DNA of 64,000 nucleotides from Owenweeksia sp965229445 (GCA_965229445.1 OZ245876.1:124001-188000); one strand, 5' to 3'. Counted from the stretch's first letter, positions 46,201 through 54,860 are shown. The notes: generated from the sequence alone by a model not told the origin. Made by a program: numbers and translations.

Positions 46201-46646
46201 TCGGAATCGTTTCTCTAGCCGGAGTGGTGGTAAACAACGGCATTGTACTGATCGACTTCATTGAGCTCAGTAGGGCGAGAATAAGAGAGAGAAAAGGCCT
46301 CACCAAAGTGGATGAGCTATCGGATGAGGATTTGGTAGAAGCCATTGAGCAGGGCGCTAAAGTTCGCTTGCGGCCGGTATTGCTTACCGCTATTACTACC
46401 GTATTGGGCTTGTTGCCGCTGGCGATAGGATTAAATATTGATTTCTTTGGGATGCTTTCGGCCTATGATCCCAACATATATTTTGGCGGGGATAACGTGA
46501 TATTCTGGAGCCCAATAGCATGGACGGTAATATTTGGCCTGGTCTTTGCTACATTCTTAACATTGGTAGTAGTACCAGTGATGTATTTAATTTTTGAAAG
46601 ATTATCTAGGAGAACTAGAATTGTTTTTAATAAATTTGCAGGTTAA
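43230..46646 (+). CDS. RND efflux transporter permease (AcrB/HAE1-like)
   Basis: This 1138-residue inner-membrane pump has the standard duplicated layout, with twelve core helices and two large periplasmic loops. TM1 starts near residue 20. The TM4 motif is GMLVDNAIVTIENI, with Asp-Asn where AcrB has Asp-Asp. A hydrophobic insertion of about 60 residues (near 510-570, KKKSLIYAMAFGILG onward) between the halves accounts for the extra length; such insertions occur in Bacteroidetes homologues. The ligand is not predictable. A terminator follows the gene. Confidence 0.95.
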   Translation: MATKTKRNFGLSTLSLNNSITVFILSGLLILFGIYSYRQMPKESFPEIVFPLIFVQTPYPGNTPSDIENLLTRPLEKEIKSVDGIKALNSESVQDASIINVEFNVDVDTEKALQDVKDAVDRAKSDLPTDLDQDPVVMDVDLSRLPVMNINLSGDYSIDKLVEYAEFLQDEIEELSEISEATITGDKEKEVQINVDLPKLKLNQLSFQDIINAVASENVNQGAGDILLGNTRRSIRTDAEFESIDELRNIVVKHENDNIVYLKDVAQVLFTYQEVESMARLDGESVVSLNIIKKSGENLLNASDQIRQILQEAKADRLPEGLKITITNDQSKQTRNQISNLENSIISGVILVILVLLFFLGLRNAVFVGLSIPFSMFICFLVLSALGITLNFMVLFSLILALGMLVDNAIVTIENIYRLYEEEGLSRMEAARQGVGEIAVPIISSTATTLAAFFPLIFWDSIIGEFMSFLPKTLIIVLGSSLFVALVINPVITATFLKKQDLEKAPKKKKSLIYAMAFGILGFLLVLAQSYSLGNLMIITGLLIILFAYILQPLARSFQTKALPRLEQLYFNTLSYALKGVRPVVILFSTVFLMIFSIMFYFATQPKFVTFPVNEPNFINVFVELPLGTDVLATDSISRMVEKDLEKLLEPYSDMTESVVTNVGAETASQNNFGGGTQKTPNRARITISFVEYQYRGGIRTTDVQRMVTEELVGRYPGVSISVEKEPAGPPVGRPINLEITGDEFEELIWIAQEVKDKVDAADIAGIEGLQIDLETNKPEMLIKIDRERARRLGVSTQQVAGVLRTALYGTEASQYKLGEDDYPIEVRLKDEYRYNVSALMNQLVTFRSQATGKIVQVPISAVADYSFDNSYNSIKRLDSERLITVYSNVIEGYNPNEINELIQEELRDFELPRGYSLDFTGELEEQAESFAFLSTALLIAIALISIILVSQFNSFVKPFIIVITVLFSTIGVFLGLGIFQMDFVVIMTGIGIVSLAGVVVNNGIVLIDFIELSRARIRERKGLTKVDELSDEDLVEAIEQGAKVRLRPVLLTAITTVLGLLPLAIGLNIDFFGMLSAYDPNIYFGGDNVIFWSPIAWTVIFGLVFATFLTLVVVPVMYLIFERLSRRTRIVFNKFAG

Positions 46647-46648
46647 TT

Positions 46649-46669
46649 AGGTTAAGGTTTGGTTAATTG
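46649..46669 (+). repeat. 21-nt repeat, copy B
   Basis: It is identical to the minus strand of 25946-25966. It begins two bases after the RND pump stop codon and lies 10 nt before the terminator stem. Confidence 0.75.
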
Positions 46670-46679
46670 GTTGACCAAG

Positions 46680-46715
46680 AGGGCCCCGGCGCTAGTCGAG
46701 GGCCCTTTCTTTTTG
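46680..46715 (+). terminator. rho-independent terminator of the efflux operon
   Basis: AGGGCCC and GGGCCCT form a 7-bp stem with a 13-nt partly paired loop, followed by TTTCTTTTT. Confidence 0.85.
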
Positions 46716-46745
46716 CCATTGTTCCCATATTCCTAATTACTTTTG
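46712..46745 (+). promoter_or_regulatory. putative promoter of the DXS gene
   Basis: TTTG (46712-46715) and TACTTTTG (46738-46745, fitting TAnnTTTG) are 22 nt apart, close to the Bacteroidetes -33/-7 layout. The start codon follows only 4 nt after the -7 box. Confidence 0.5.
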
Positions 46746-46749
46746 AATA

Positions 46750-48408
46750 GTGATACTCAACCGCATCCATACTCCCCGTGATCTCAGGGAATTACCGGTA
46801 AATGATCTTTCAAGGCTTTGTGATGAGCTAAGATCCTTTGTGCGCAATAGTACCGAGGAGAAGGAAGGGCACATTCGCAGTAGTTTAGGAGTTACGGAAC
46901 TAACGGTAGCGCTTCACTATTCACTGAACACGCCGCAGGATATATTGATTTGGGATGTTGGTCATCAGGCCTACATTCATAAAATTCTTACTGATAGAAA
47001 GGAGAGATTCACCACTAACCGCAAGAAAGGCGGCATTTCAGGGTTTACAAACAGGGCAGAAAGTGTGTATGATCCCTTTGGGGCTGGCCATTCATCTACT
47101 TCTATTTCTGCGGCCGCCGGATTTGCTCTGGCGGACAGGTTAAGAAATAGTGCGGAACGAAAAATAGTGGCGGTAATCGGGGATGGGTCGGTTACAGCCG
47201 GTATGAGTTTCGAAGCCCTGAACTACCTGGGAGAGTCAAAACTGGATGTGCTGATCATTCTCAATGACAATAAATCCTCTATTGATGATAATCGTGGTGC
47301 GCTGGCTCAATTGGATTCCTACCCTGACTATTGTAAATCTCTGGGAATAGATTATTTAGGGGAGTGTGATGGTCATAAGATAGATTCTTTGGTGCCAGAG
47401 CTACGCTCCGCCATCAATCGCAAAGGTCCTCGTCTGTTAAAGGTTAATACTCGAAAGGCTAAAGGCAGGCGTGCTGTTAAAACCAAAACCCACTCAAAGC
47501 CTACTTTTCAAGAAGTATTTTCCCATAGCCTCATCGATATTGCCCGGAGAAATAACAAATTGGTAGTGATCAGTCCGGCGATGTTATCCGGTGGCAATCT
47601 CACAGAATTTGCCAAGTTGTTTCCAGACAGATGTGTTGATGTGGGAATCGCTGAGCAACATGCAGTAACGCTGGTAGCGGGGCTGGCTGCTGACGGTATG
47701 ATTCCGGTAGTGCACCTTTATTCAACCTTCGCACAACGAGCCTATGATCAGATAATACATGATGTGGCCTTACAAAATCTCCCTGTGATATTGGCTATTG
47801 ACCGGGCAGGCCTGGTAGGTAGCGATGGCAGTACGCATCACGGTGTATTTGACCCTGGGTTTTTTAATACTGTTCCCAACTTAAAAGTTTGTTCTCCGAT
47901 TAATTCCCTTGTACTCACCAAGCATTTAAAGGATGCCGTAGAAGGCGATACGCCGGTAGTTTTACGATTTCCCAAAGAACATTTGGTTGCTCAGCTCGAA
48001 AGATCAACTATATCCCCCATAGGGCAAGGCGTTTATTCTTTAAAGCAAGGGTCGGGAATAGCACTATTAAGTTTTGGAATAATCGCGGGCGAAGCGGAAA
48101 AAGCAGTAGGTGATTTTGATGTATCACATTACAATATAAGTTGTTTAAAGCCCTTTCCTAGCAAAGTGATAAGAGATATTGCACGGCAACATGACATGAT
48201 TATTAGTGTGGAAGAGAATTCAGCCAGAGGGGGACTGGGCGATAGCATTGCCGCTGCCTTGCGAGGTTCGGGAATTCCCTGTGAGCTGGTTAGCCGAAGC
48301 CTGCCAGACCGGTTTATTGAACACGCATCAAGGGAGGAGCTTCTTCAGGATAATGGCTTGGATAGCAAGTCTATTAAGAATCTTTTAGTTTCTCTGCACA
48401 GCCATTAA
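46750..48408 (+). CDS. dxs: 1-deoxy-D-xylulose-5-phosphate synthase, compact form
   Basis: This 552-residue thiamine-diphosphate enzyme makes the first intermediate of the MEP isoprenoid pathway. It shows SSLGVTELTVALHY with the catalytic His, WDVGHQAY, the cofactor motif GDGSVTAG...LNDN, the glutamate in GIAEQHAVTL, and DRAGLVGSDGSTHHGVFD. It is shorter than E. coli DXS (620) because about 60-70 residues are missing after DDNRGAL, where other enzymes have a disordered linker. Catalytic residues are retained. The start is GTG: an in-frame TGA at 46744-46746 excludes anything upstream. It overlaps convergent ribE by 24 nt. Confidence 0.9.
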   Translation: MILNRIHTPRDLRELPVNDLSRLCDELRSFVRNSTEEKEGHIRSSLGVTELTVALHYSLNTPQDILIWDVGHQAYIHKILTDRKERFTTNRKKGGISGFTNRAESVYDPFGAGHSSTSISAAAGFALADRLRNSAERKIVAVIGDGSVTAGMSFEALNYLGESKLDVLIILNDNKSSIDDNRGALAQLDSYPDYCKSLGIDYLGECDGHKIDSLVPELRSAINRKGPRLLKVNTRKAKGRRAVKTKTHSKPTFQEVFSHSLIDIARRNNKLVVISPAMLSGGNLTEFAKLFPDRCVDVGIAEQHAVTLVAGLAADGMIPVVHLYSTFAQRAYDQIIHDVALQNLPVILAIDRAGLVGSDGSTHHGVFDPGFFNTVPNLKVCSPINSLVLTKHLKDAVEGDTPVVLRFPKEHLVAQLERSTISPIGQGVYSLKQGSGIALLSFGIIAGEAEKAVGDFDVSHYNISCLKPFPSKVIRDIARQHDMIISVEENSARGGLGDSIAAALRGSGIPCELVSRSLPDRFIEHASREELLQDNGLDSKSIKNLLVSLHSH

Positions 48409-48978
48409 TCGAGCGATATACTTACCAAGAATATCAAATTCCAGATTTACCTTGGTGCCTTTCTCGATGTTGTGAAAGTTTGTGTTTTCATAGGTAAAAG
48501 GAATGATCGCCACGGAAAACATTCCGGGTTTGGAATCTACTACTGTAAGGCTGACACCGTTTATGCATATAGAGCCTTTTTCAACCGTTAGGTTTTCTGG
48601 ACTATGCTGATGGCTAAACCAATATTTCCAGCTTCCCTCTGTTGATTCTACCTTCTCACACATCCCGACTTGATCCACATGACCCTGAACCATATGACCG
48701 TCAAGTCGAGCTCCGGCAATTAAGCATCGTTCAAGGTTAATGGGATCACCAGGGTTAAGATCTCCCAGGTTGGTTCTTTGCAAAGACTCCTGAATCACGG
48801 TAACCTTATAGCAATCATCATGAATATCTACGACCGTAAGGCAAGCCCCATTATGCGCTACACTTTGATCTATTTTCAATTCTCTGGTAAAATCTGATTG
48901 GATTTCTAGATGTACATTTCCCTGATCAGGAATGATATTCACCACTTTTCCAACGGACTCAATGATTCCCGTAAACAT
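48385..48978 (-). CDS. ribE: riboflavin synthase, alpha subunit
   Basis: This 197-residue enzyme dismutates two lumazines to riboflavin. It begins with the invariant MFTGIIESVG and has the two lumazine-binding repeats: SVAHNGACLTVVDI in the first, and GSICINGVSLTVVD in the second, with GHMVQGHVDQVG between them. The start at 48978 is fixed by the MFTG motif. It follows the stop of a secreted cargo gene by one base, an unusual partner, so it is probably co-transcribed with that gene. Confidence 0.96.
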   Translation of the reverse strand: MFTGIIESVGKVVNIIPDQGNVHLEIQSDFTRELKIDQSVAHNGACLTVVDIHDDCYKVTVIQESLQRTNLGDLNPGDPINLERCLIAGARLDGHMVQGHVDQVGMCEKVESTEGSWKYWFSHQHSPENLTVEKGSICINGVSLTVVDSKPGMFSVAIIPFTYENTNFHNIEKGTKVNLEFDILGKYIARLMAVQRN

Positions 48979-48979
48979 A

Positions 48980-51658
48980 TTAGTCTGCAAATAGATGAAG
49001 AAAGCCTTTGGCCTCCTGACGAGATGGTGCGCCAAGGCTCTCGGGAGTGTAACGACAGATATAGTAGTAAACGCCATCAGCACAGGGTTCACCAGAATTC
49101 ATATCCAGGCCATCCCAACCTACTTCCAGGAATTCAGCCGCATTGTCGGTTTCATAAACCAGCACTCCCCAACGATTATAAATCTGAATAAACAACTCTC
49201 CGATGTTTCGGTAGTTAATGGCGGTAAAGAAATCATTGGTGCCATCAGAATTCGGAGTAAATACATTAGGGAAGTTGATATCAGGACAGGGATCGGCACA
49301 TATCACTCTGCTCAGCTCACTTTCATTGGCTACACCATTAACATCATTATTGGCATCATCTACCGCCGTAATGGCATAGCATCCAATCACCGGTAACTCG
49401 GTAATGCTGATATAGTTGTTGTCTGTAGATGAGAAAGTAGCATATAGGGTATAGGGATCTTCTTCGGTGGGCTTATAGTAAAGGCGATACTCAACGACAT
49501 CCTTGCTGCAATTACTATCCATGGGGTAATTCCACTCCAGGTACAGCGAATCTTGTTGACAAAAGAAATCCCCGTTAAGCTCAGGTGCACACGGACTAGA
49601 GGTGTCTAAGGGGGCACTGCATAGCTCCTGGGAATTATTCAGCAAGGGTTCTGGCAAACTATCGGATGCCGTGTATGACCCAATGGTCAGTATCCGGTAA
49701 CAATACTCCTCACCATTCACCAGACCGGTATCTCGGTAGGCCAAGTTATAGCTTGTATCAATTGGCGAAAAGTTTCCACTACCTCCTGGTGTTTCCCGAA
49801 ATATCACATAAGCATCATTTCGCCAGGGTGTGCTTTCCCGGATTCTAAGCAGGTTAGAACCATCACCCGGAGTAATAGACAGAAACGGCGATGAGGCTGC
49901 ATCAGCTTGTCCGAGGAGGTTTGCTGCAATTCCAGAATACAGCTCTACTTTATAAGTGTAGGCTTGTAAAGCGGTATTGAGATTAACATCGGTAAAGGAG
50001 GTGTCACTGCCATCATATATCTCCGAAAAGTTTGTTCCAGACAGTCCGGGAGCGCGGTAAAGTTTGAAGCTATATGGGGGAGGAAAAAGGCTGCTATCGA
50101 GTACGGGAGGATATATCCAACTCACAAATATGCTACCTGAGCTTGAATCAGTGCTTAACACATCGGCATTGGTCATCATAGGCATGGTAAGTGAAAGAGA
50201 AGTACAGAACTCTACCGAGGCATAGCTCTCAGATCCATCTGGAAAACAGGCGACCACCATATAGCAATATTGTACTCCTCTCTTGAGATCAATACTATCC
50301 GTATAAGTAACATTGTTGATGCCATTAACCGTATCCAAAATTCCATATCCCGTGTAAGCCGGTACTCCCGTTTCACAGTCGGAGGGCACAAAGCCATAAG
50401 TGCTTTCTCGCCGATATATCTTATACGCATTCGCTCCTGCACATATACTGGTATCCCATGATAAATTGATCACATCATTGACGGAAACGGCCATAGGGTT
50501 TTTGGGTGCGGGTGCCACCACTCTGATTTCAATTGTAGACAGACTTACTAGTTGTGGTAAATTGCTACTGCGTCCTGAAGGGTTGTCTTTGGCTTCTATA
50601 GTCAGAAAATAGGGTTGCTTTCTTACGTGAGAACATCTGGTATTCCAATTAAAGGTGCCAAATACCGGGTTAGAGCCAATAGTTGATAAGGGCGAAGCAG
50701 GATTGGTAACCAAGTAGGGTCCTCCATAGGCTCTCAACGCTACGGGATCATTATCCGGATCGGTGGCCTGGATCGTAAAATTTAAATTCTGACCGGCTTC
50801 CACACAGAAGGGACCCACCAGAGGAATCTGTGGAGGGCGGTTGATTTCAACACACTGATCAATATTTACCTGCATGTCTCGTACTACGTAGCCGATTTTT
50901 ACAAATTTCCCGTTACCATCTTTCCGCCACTCCGAAATCTCGAAAGCAAAATTGTATTGCCCGGGATTTTTAGGAACGTCCCAAATAAAATCACCGGTAA
51001 TAGGGTCAATGCGCACCGAATCCTGGACATAAGCTGGATCATAGGTGGTGGTGATAAATGCACCCCCGGTGGTGCGACAGGGAATTAGTCGGTACGCTAA
51101 ACTATCACCATCGGCATCAAAGGCCCCAGCGTTGTGCTCAAAAATTTGGTTAAGGCAGCCGTCATCAATGGGCGGGTTATCTAAAATTGGCGAACTGTTT
51201 CCGCCAATACCCGGACTGATAATTAGCTGACTTTCAACATAGAAGGGCACGCTGATCGATTGAATGATATTGCTGACGCCGGCGTTCCGATTGGGATCTT
51301 CGAAGGATAGCGTATAAGGTCCGGAGGATGCATAAGTATGCGTTCCTTTATAGATGTTGAGACGTACGTCGTTACCAATGGGCTGCCCGGGTTGCGCTCC
51401 TACGCCCTGGCACTTGTTAGGGTTCCCGGGTGAGGATACTCCATTTTGGCGCTTCAACATGGTGGAAGTGCCGTCACCCCAGTTGATTTCCAGCTCGCAC
51501 CGATCAGCCGGAGCAGAATCTCTGGTGTAAGTAGTGATGGTCACTTCATAGGTAAGACCATTAATCCAGCGATAAGTGATCTCACCAGCCCGATTGTGGG
51601 TAGCAAGAGCACTGAAGCTCATCAAAAATGAGATTATTAATGCGGTATGTTTCTTCAT
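48980..51658 (-). CDS. T9SS type B (CHU_C) cargo protein with Fn3-like domains
   Basis: This 892-residue secreted protein starts at the ATG at 51658 (MKKHTALIISFLMSFSALA). The mature N-terminus would be THNRAGEITYRW. The N-terminal 370 residues are PKD/cadherin-like ('DADGDSLAYRLIPC', 'TDPDNDPVALRAYGG'). Three or more fibronectin-III-like domains follow (about 390-790). The C-terminal ~90 residues form the type B sorting domain: NFPNVFTPNSDGTNDFFTA, IQIYNRWGVLVYE and GWDGLDMNSGEPCADGVYYYI. Surface location by T9SS is expected; binding function unknown. ribE follows after one base. Confidence 0.9.
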   Translation of the reverse strand: MKKHTALIISFLMSFSALATHNRAGEITYRWINGLTYEVTITTYTRDSAPADRCELEINWGDGTSTMLKRQNGVSSPGNPNKCQGVGAQPGQPIGNDVRLNIYKGTHTYASSGPYTLSFEDPNRNAGVSNIIQSISVPFYVESQLIISPGIGGNSSPILDNPPIDDGCLNQIFEHNAGAFDADGDSLAYRLIPCRTTGGAFITTTYDPAYVQDSVRIDPITGDFIWDVPKNPGQYNFAFEISEWRKDGNGKFVKIGYVVRDMQVNIDQCVEINRPPQIPLVGPFCVEAGQNLNFTIQATDPDNDPVALRAYGGPYLVTNPASPLSTIGSNPVFGTFNWNTRCSHVRKQPYFLTIEAKDNPSGRSSNLPQLVSLSTIEIRVVAPAPKNPMAVSVNDVINLSWDTSICAGANAYKIYRRESTYGFVPSDCETGVPAYTGYGILDTVNGINNVTYTDSIDLKRGVQYCYMVVACFPDGSESYASVEFCTSLSLTMPMMTNADVLSTDSSSGSIFVSWIYPPVLDSSLFPPPYSFKLYRAPGLSGTNFSEIYDGSDTSFTDVNLNTALQAYTYKVELYSGIAANLLGQADAASSPFLSITPGDGSNLLRIRESTPWRNDAYVIFRETPGGSGNFSPIDTSYNLAYRDTGLVNGEEYCYRILTIGSYTASDSLPEPLLNNSQELCSAPLDTSSPCAPELNGDFFCQQDSLYLEWNYPMDSNCSKDVVEYRLYYKPTEEDPYTLYATFSSTDNNYISITELPVIGCYAITAVDDANNDVNGVANESELSRVICADPCPDINFPNVFTPNSDGTNDFFTAINYRNIGELFIQIYNRWGVLVYETDNAAEFLEVGWDGLDMNSGEPCADGVYYYICRYTPESLGAPSRQEAKGFLHLFAD

Positions 51659-51775
51659 CAAATCAACTATCCCTAATTGCTAAATTAGTTTGAATAGGTC
51701 GGAAATCTATAACTATATTATTTCCCGCTTATTTTAGGTGAGCCTGCAAGCGGTGGAGGGTTGCCTGAATAGTAA

Positions 51776-51783
51776 TACTTTTG
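51776..51783 (+). promoter_or_regulatory. putative -7 box of the pepA-pdxA operon
   Basis: TACTTTTG fits TAnnTTTG and lies 21 nt before the ATG at 51805. Confidence 0.42.
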
Positions 51784-51804
51784 ACATCCAAATTTTAAGA
51801 GCCC

Positions 51805-53232
51805 ATGTTGATCACTGCTACCAATGAAACCAATCTTAAAGGGTCGGTTGTTTATATTTTTAAAGATTTCAGTCAACTTTCCGAATTAAAATTAAACAAG
51901 TCTGAAGATAAGTTTGTTCGTGAATCCGAAGAACTTAACAAGCACAAAATAGTTAGAATAAACCGCTACCCTGATTTTATTTACCTCGTAAAGATCGACA
52001 AAGGTAGAACGGCCCTCTCTTCTCATTATGAGAATCTTAGGCTACTTGGGTGTAAGTTGCAAAAACAGTTTCTGGCTTCAAATACAGAGCAATTGCAGAT
52101 CCTGGCTCTGAGTAAAAAGGACGATGCTATACCCTTCGCAGAAGGTCTGGCTCTGGCTTCTTACCAGTTCCTGAAATACTTCACCAAGAAGGATAAACAA
52201 GAGAACAAATTAGATAAAATTGCGCTCCAGGGGGTGCGAAAGAGTGACGTAACTGCTTTAAATGCCTTGATCAAAGGTGTGTTTAAGGCCAGAGACCTGA
52301 TTAATGAGCCATTGAGTTACCTCACCGCCGAAAAATTAGCAGAAGAAGCCCAAAAAGCCGGAGCGGAAACAGGCTACATCACGGAAATCCTTAATAAGAA
52401 AAAGATCCAATCCTTAAAAATGGGAGGCTTGCTGGCGGTAAACCGCGGTAGCCAGGATCCTCCAAGCTTTTCTATACTGGAATATCGCTCGCAGAAAGCT
52501 AGGAATGAGAAACCTATAGTTTTAGTAGGGAAAGGAGTGGTTTATGATACGGGCGGACTAAGTCTTAAGCCTACCGCCAACTCTATGGATAGCATGAAAA
52601 GTGATATGAGCGGAGCGGCAGCAGTAGTTGGCACGATGATGGCCATATCAGAAGCCGGTTTGCCCCTGCACGTCATTGGACTTATTCCGGCTACTGACAA
52701 CCGACCCGGAGAGAATGCCTATGTGCCGGGAGATGTGGTTAAAATGTATGATGGCAGTACGGTAGAGGTATTAAATACGGATGCTGAAGGGAGGATGTTG
52801 TTGGCAGATGCACTCGCTTATGCCAAGAAATTAAAACCCGAATTGGTTATTGATTTGGCTACACTCACCGGAGCCGCGGCGGTGGCTATTGGGAAGTATG
52901 GCTTGGTGGCGATGGGAACTGCCGGTGAACATACCATGGAACAACTAAAAGTATCGGGCGATATTGTTTATGAAAGAATTGCAGAATTTCCCTTTTGGGA
53001 TGAATATTCTGATTTGTTAAAATCAAAAATTGCGGACCAAAAGAATATTGGTGGACGTGAGGCAGGCGCTATTACTGCAGGAAAATTTCTGGAAAGATTC
53101 ACAAATTACCCCTGGATTCACCTTGATATAGCTGGGCCGGCTTTCCTTAATAATGATGATCACTATCGACTTCAAGGAGGTACCGGAGTTGGCGTCAGAT
53201 TATTATTTGACTTCCTTAAAAACTTTGCCTGA
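51805..53232 (+). CDS. pepA: leucyl aminopeptidase, M17 family
   Basis: This 475-residue enzyme removes N-terminal residues from peptides in the cytoplasm. The two-metal active site is visible in KGVVYDTGGLSLKP and MKSDMSGAAAVVG, and the signature NTDAEGRMLLADAL is intact. The N-terminal ~160 residues are the less conserved regulatory domain. No signal peptide is present. Its TGA is one base upstream of the pdxA ATG. Confidence 0.94.
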   Translation: MLITATNETNLKGSVVYIFKDFSQLSELKLNKSEDKFVRESEELNKHKIVRINRYPDFIYLVKIDKGRTALSSHYENLRLLGCKLQKQFLASNTEQLQILALSKKDDAIPFAEGLALASYQFLKYFTKKDKQENKLDKIALQGVRKSDVTALNALIKGVFKARDLINEPLSYLTAEKLAEEAQKAGAETGYITEILNKKKIQSLKMGGLLAVNRGSQDPPSFSILEYRSQKARNEKPIVLVGKGVVYDTGGLSLKPTANSMDSMKSDMSGAAAVVGTMMAISEAGLPLHVIGLIPATDNRPGENAYVPGDVVKMYDGSTVEVLNTDAEGRMLLADALAYAKKLKPELVIDLATLTGAAAVAIGKYGLVAMGTAGEHTMEQLKVSGDIVYERIAEFPFWDEYSDLLKSKIADQKNIGGREAGAITAGKFLERFTNYPWIHLDIAGPAFLNNDDHYRLQGGTGVGVRLLFDFLKNFA

Positions 53233-53233
53233 G

Positions 53234-54289
53234 ATGGCTGAAAAAGAGCTGCCGAGAATTGGCATCAGTTGTGGTGATCTCAATGGCATAGGGATGGAAG
53301 TGATTATTAAGGCCCTTTCTATTCCCGACATCTTTGATATATGCACACCCGTAGTATTTGCCTCTGCAAAAGTGGCTTCATACCATCGTAAGGCGATTGA
53401 GATGGAATCTTTCAATTTTGAGTTAATCAGAAGTTTGGAGGAATTGGTTCATGGTAAACCTAACTTGATAAACGCCTGGAAAGATGAGGTGATCATCGAA
53501 CTGGGAACGGTGAGTCCGGTGGTAGGTAGTTACGCGGTACGCTCGCTGGATCAGGCGTGTACGGCTCTGGAGAACGGCTCTTTAGATGCCTTGGTTACGG
53601 CACCCATCCATAAGCAAAGCATTCAAAGCGATGATTTCAGATTTGCCGGTCATACAGATTATCTTGAAGCGAGATTTAAAGGTAAGGCCACTATGATGTT
53701 GGTCAGTGAAGAGATGCGCATGGCCTTAGCAACGGTGCATATTCCGCTCAAAGATGTTTCCGAAAGTATAAATGAAGAGAGAATAATCGGCCGATTAACA
53801 AGTTTGAGCCAAACGCTCAATCGCGATTTTCTTATTCAGAGAGGAAAGATAGCGGTGCTGTCCGTAAATCCTCATGCCGGCGATGGTGGTGTTATTGGAA
53901 ATGAAGATGATCAGGTAGTGGCACCGGCTGTTCAGAAGGCTTTTGACCAGGGTATTATGGCCTTTGGACCATTCTCTGCGGATAGTTTTTTTGGTAGTGG
54001 TCAGTATAGAAAGTACGACGCCATTCTCGCTATGTATCATGATCAGGGTTTGATCCCATTTAAAACCATGTCATTTGGATACGGGGTTAATTACAGTTCA
54101 GGTCTGGACATCATTCGCACCAGTCCAGACCATGGTACCGGGTTTGATATTGCCGGCGAGGGGGTGGCCGATGCGTCCTCATTCAGACAGGCTATGTATC
54201 TGGCAGTTGACCTGGTAAAAAATCGAAAGTTGAGCCATGAGATCAGGGCTAACCCACTAAGGATAAAAAAAGGGAAGAAAGAGGACTAA
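53234..54289 (+). CDS. pdxA: 4-hydroxythreonine-4-phosphate dehydrogenase
   Basis: This 351-residue enzyme acts in pyridoxal-phosphate synthesis. Metal-binding histidines lie in AGHTDYLEARF, VNPHAGDGG and MYHDQGLIPFK, as in the family. ISCGDLNGIGMEV forms the N-terminal substrate loop. The start at 53234 (MAEKELPRIGIS) fits the family length; the frame is open further upstream inside pepA without conservation. Co-transcription with pepA is almost certain given the one-base gap. Confidence 0.94.
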   Translation: MAEKELPRIGISCGDLNGIGMEVIIKALSIPDIFDICTPVVFASAKVASYHRKAIEMESFNFELIRSLEELVHGKPNLINAWKDEVIIELGTVSPVVGSYAVRSLDQACTALENGSLDALVTAPIHKQSIQSDDFRFAGHTDYLEARFKGKATMMLVSEEMRMALATVHIPLKDVSESINEERIIGRLTSLSQTLNRDFLIQRGKIAVLSVNPHAGDGGVIGNEDDQVVAPAVQKAFDQGIMAFGPFSADSFFGSGQYRKYDAILAMYHDQGLIPFKTMSFGYGVNYSSGLDIIRTSPDHGTGFDIAGEGVADASSFRQAMYLAVDLVKNRKLSHEIRANPLRIKKGKKED

Positions 54290-54292
54290 ATG

Positions 54293-54319
54293 TTTGAATA
54301 GAAAGATTTTGTACCTTTG
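54293..54319 (+). promoter_or_regulatory. putative promoter of the DUF177-rpmF-fatty-acid cluster
   Basis: TACCTTTG (54312-54319) fits TAnnTTTG, 25 nt before the ATG. A TTTG at 54293-54296 is only 15 nt upstream, shorter than the usual spacing, so the -33 element is uncertain. Confidence 0.45.
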
Positions 54320-54344
54320 CCGGCTCTAACGATGAGACGGTACG

Positions 54345-54860
54345 ATGAAGCGAAGTTTAAAAGATTATAACATCAACTTTGTCGGTCTTAAGTTAGGGGA
54401 GCACCGGTTTGATTATCAGCTTGATAACGAGTTCTTTTCACTTTTTGAGTTTGATGAATTCCTGCACTCCAGGCTTATGGCTGAGGCGGTATTATTGAAG
54501 AAGGAAAGTAGCCTTGAATGGCACTTTAAACTTAGTGGTTCGGTTAGTGTACCCTGTGATATTACTAATGAGCCTTTTGACCTTCCTTTGGAGAATGATC
54601 TGACCCTGGTGGTTAAGTTTGGTGATGAGTACGATGATTCTCGGGATGAAATTTTAATCATTCCTTCAGGAGATCACCGAATGAATATTGCGCAGTATTT
54701 ATATGAGATTTCTGCTCTGGCCTTACCCTTAAAGAGAATCAGTCCCGAGGGCATGAAAATCCAGGAATCTCAAGATTCAGAAACTATTGTAAGTGAAAAG
54801 GATAGTGAAAGCGGAGAAATTGATCCACGCTGGCAGAAACTGAAAGACCTTTTAAGTTAA
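54345..54860 (+). CDS. DUF177 (YceD) family protein
   Basis: This 171-residue protein matches the YceD/DUF177 family usually encoded just before rpmF. It has SGSVSVPCDITNEPFDLPL, where the family often has metal-binding cysteines, followed by an acidic stretch (DEYDDSRDE) and NIAQYLYEISALALPLK. The family is linked to 23S rRNA accumulation in plants and bacteria. It is the first gene of the conserved rpmF-plsX-fabH cluster. Confidence 0.9.
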   Translation: MKRSLKDYNINFVGLKLGEHRFDYQLDNEFFSLFEFDEFLHSRLMAEAVLLKKESSLEWHFKLSGSVSVPCDITNEPFDLPLENDLTLVVKFGDEYDDSRDEILIIPSGDHRMNIAQYLYEISALALPLKRISPEGMKIQESQDSETIVSEKDSESGEIDPRWQKLKDLLS

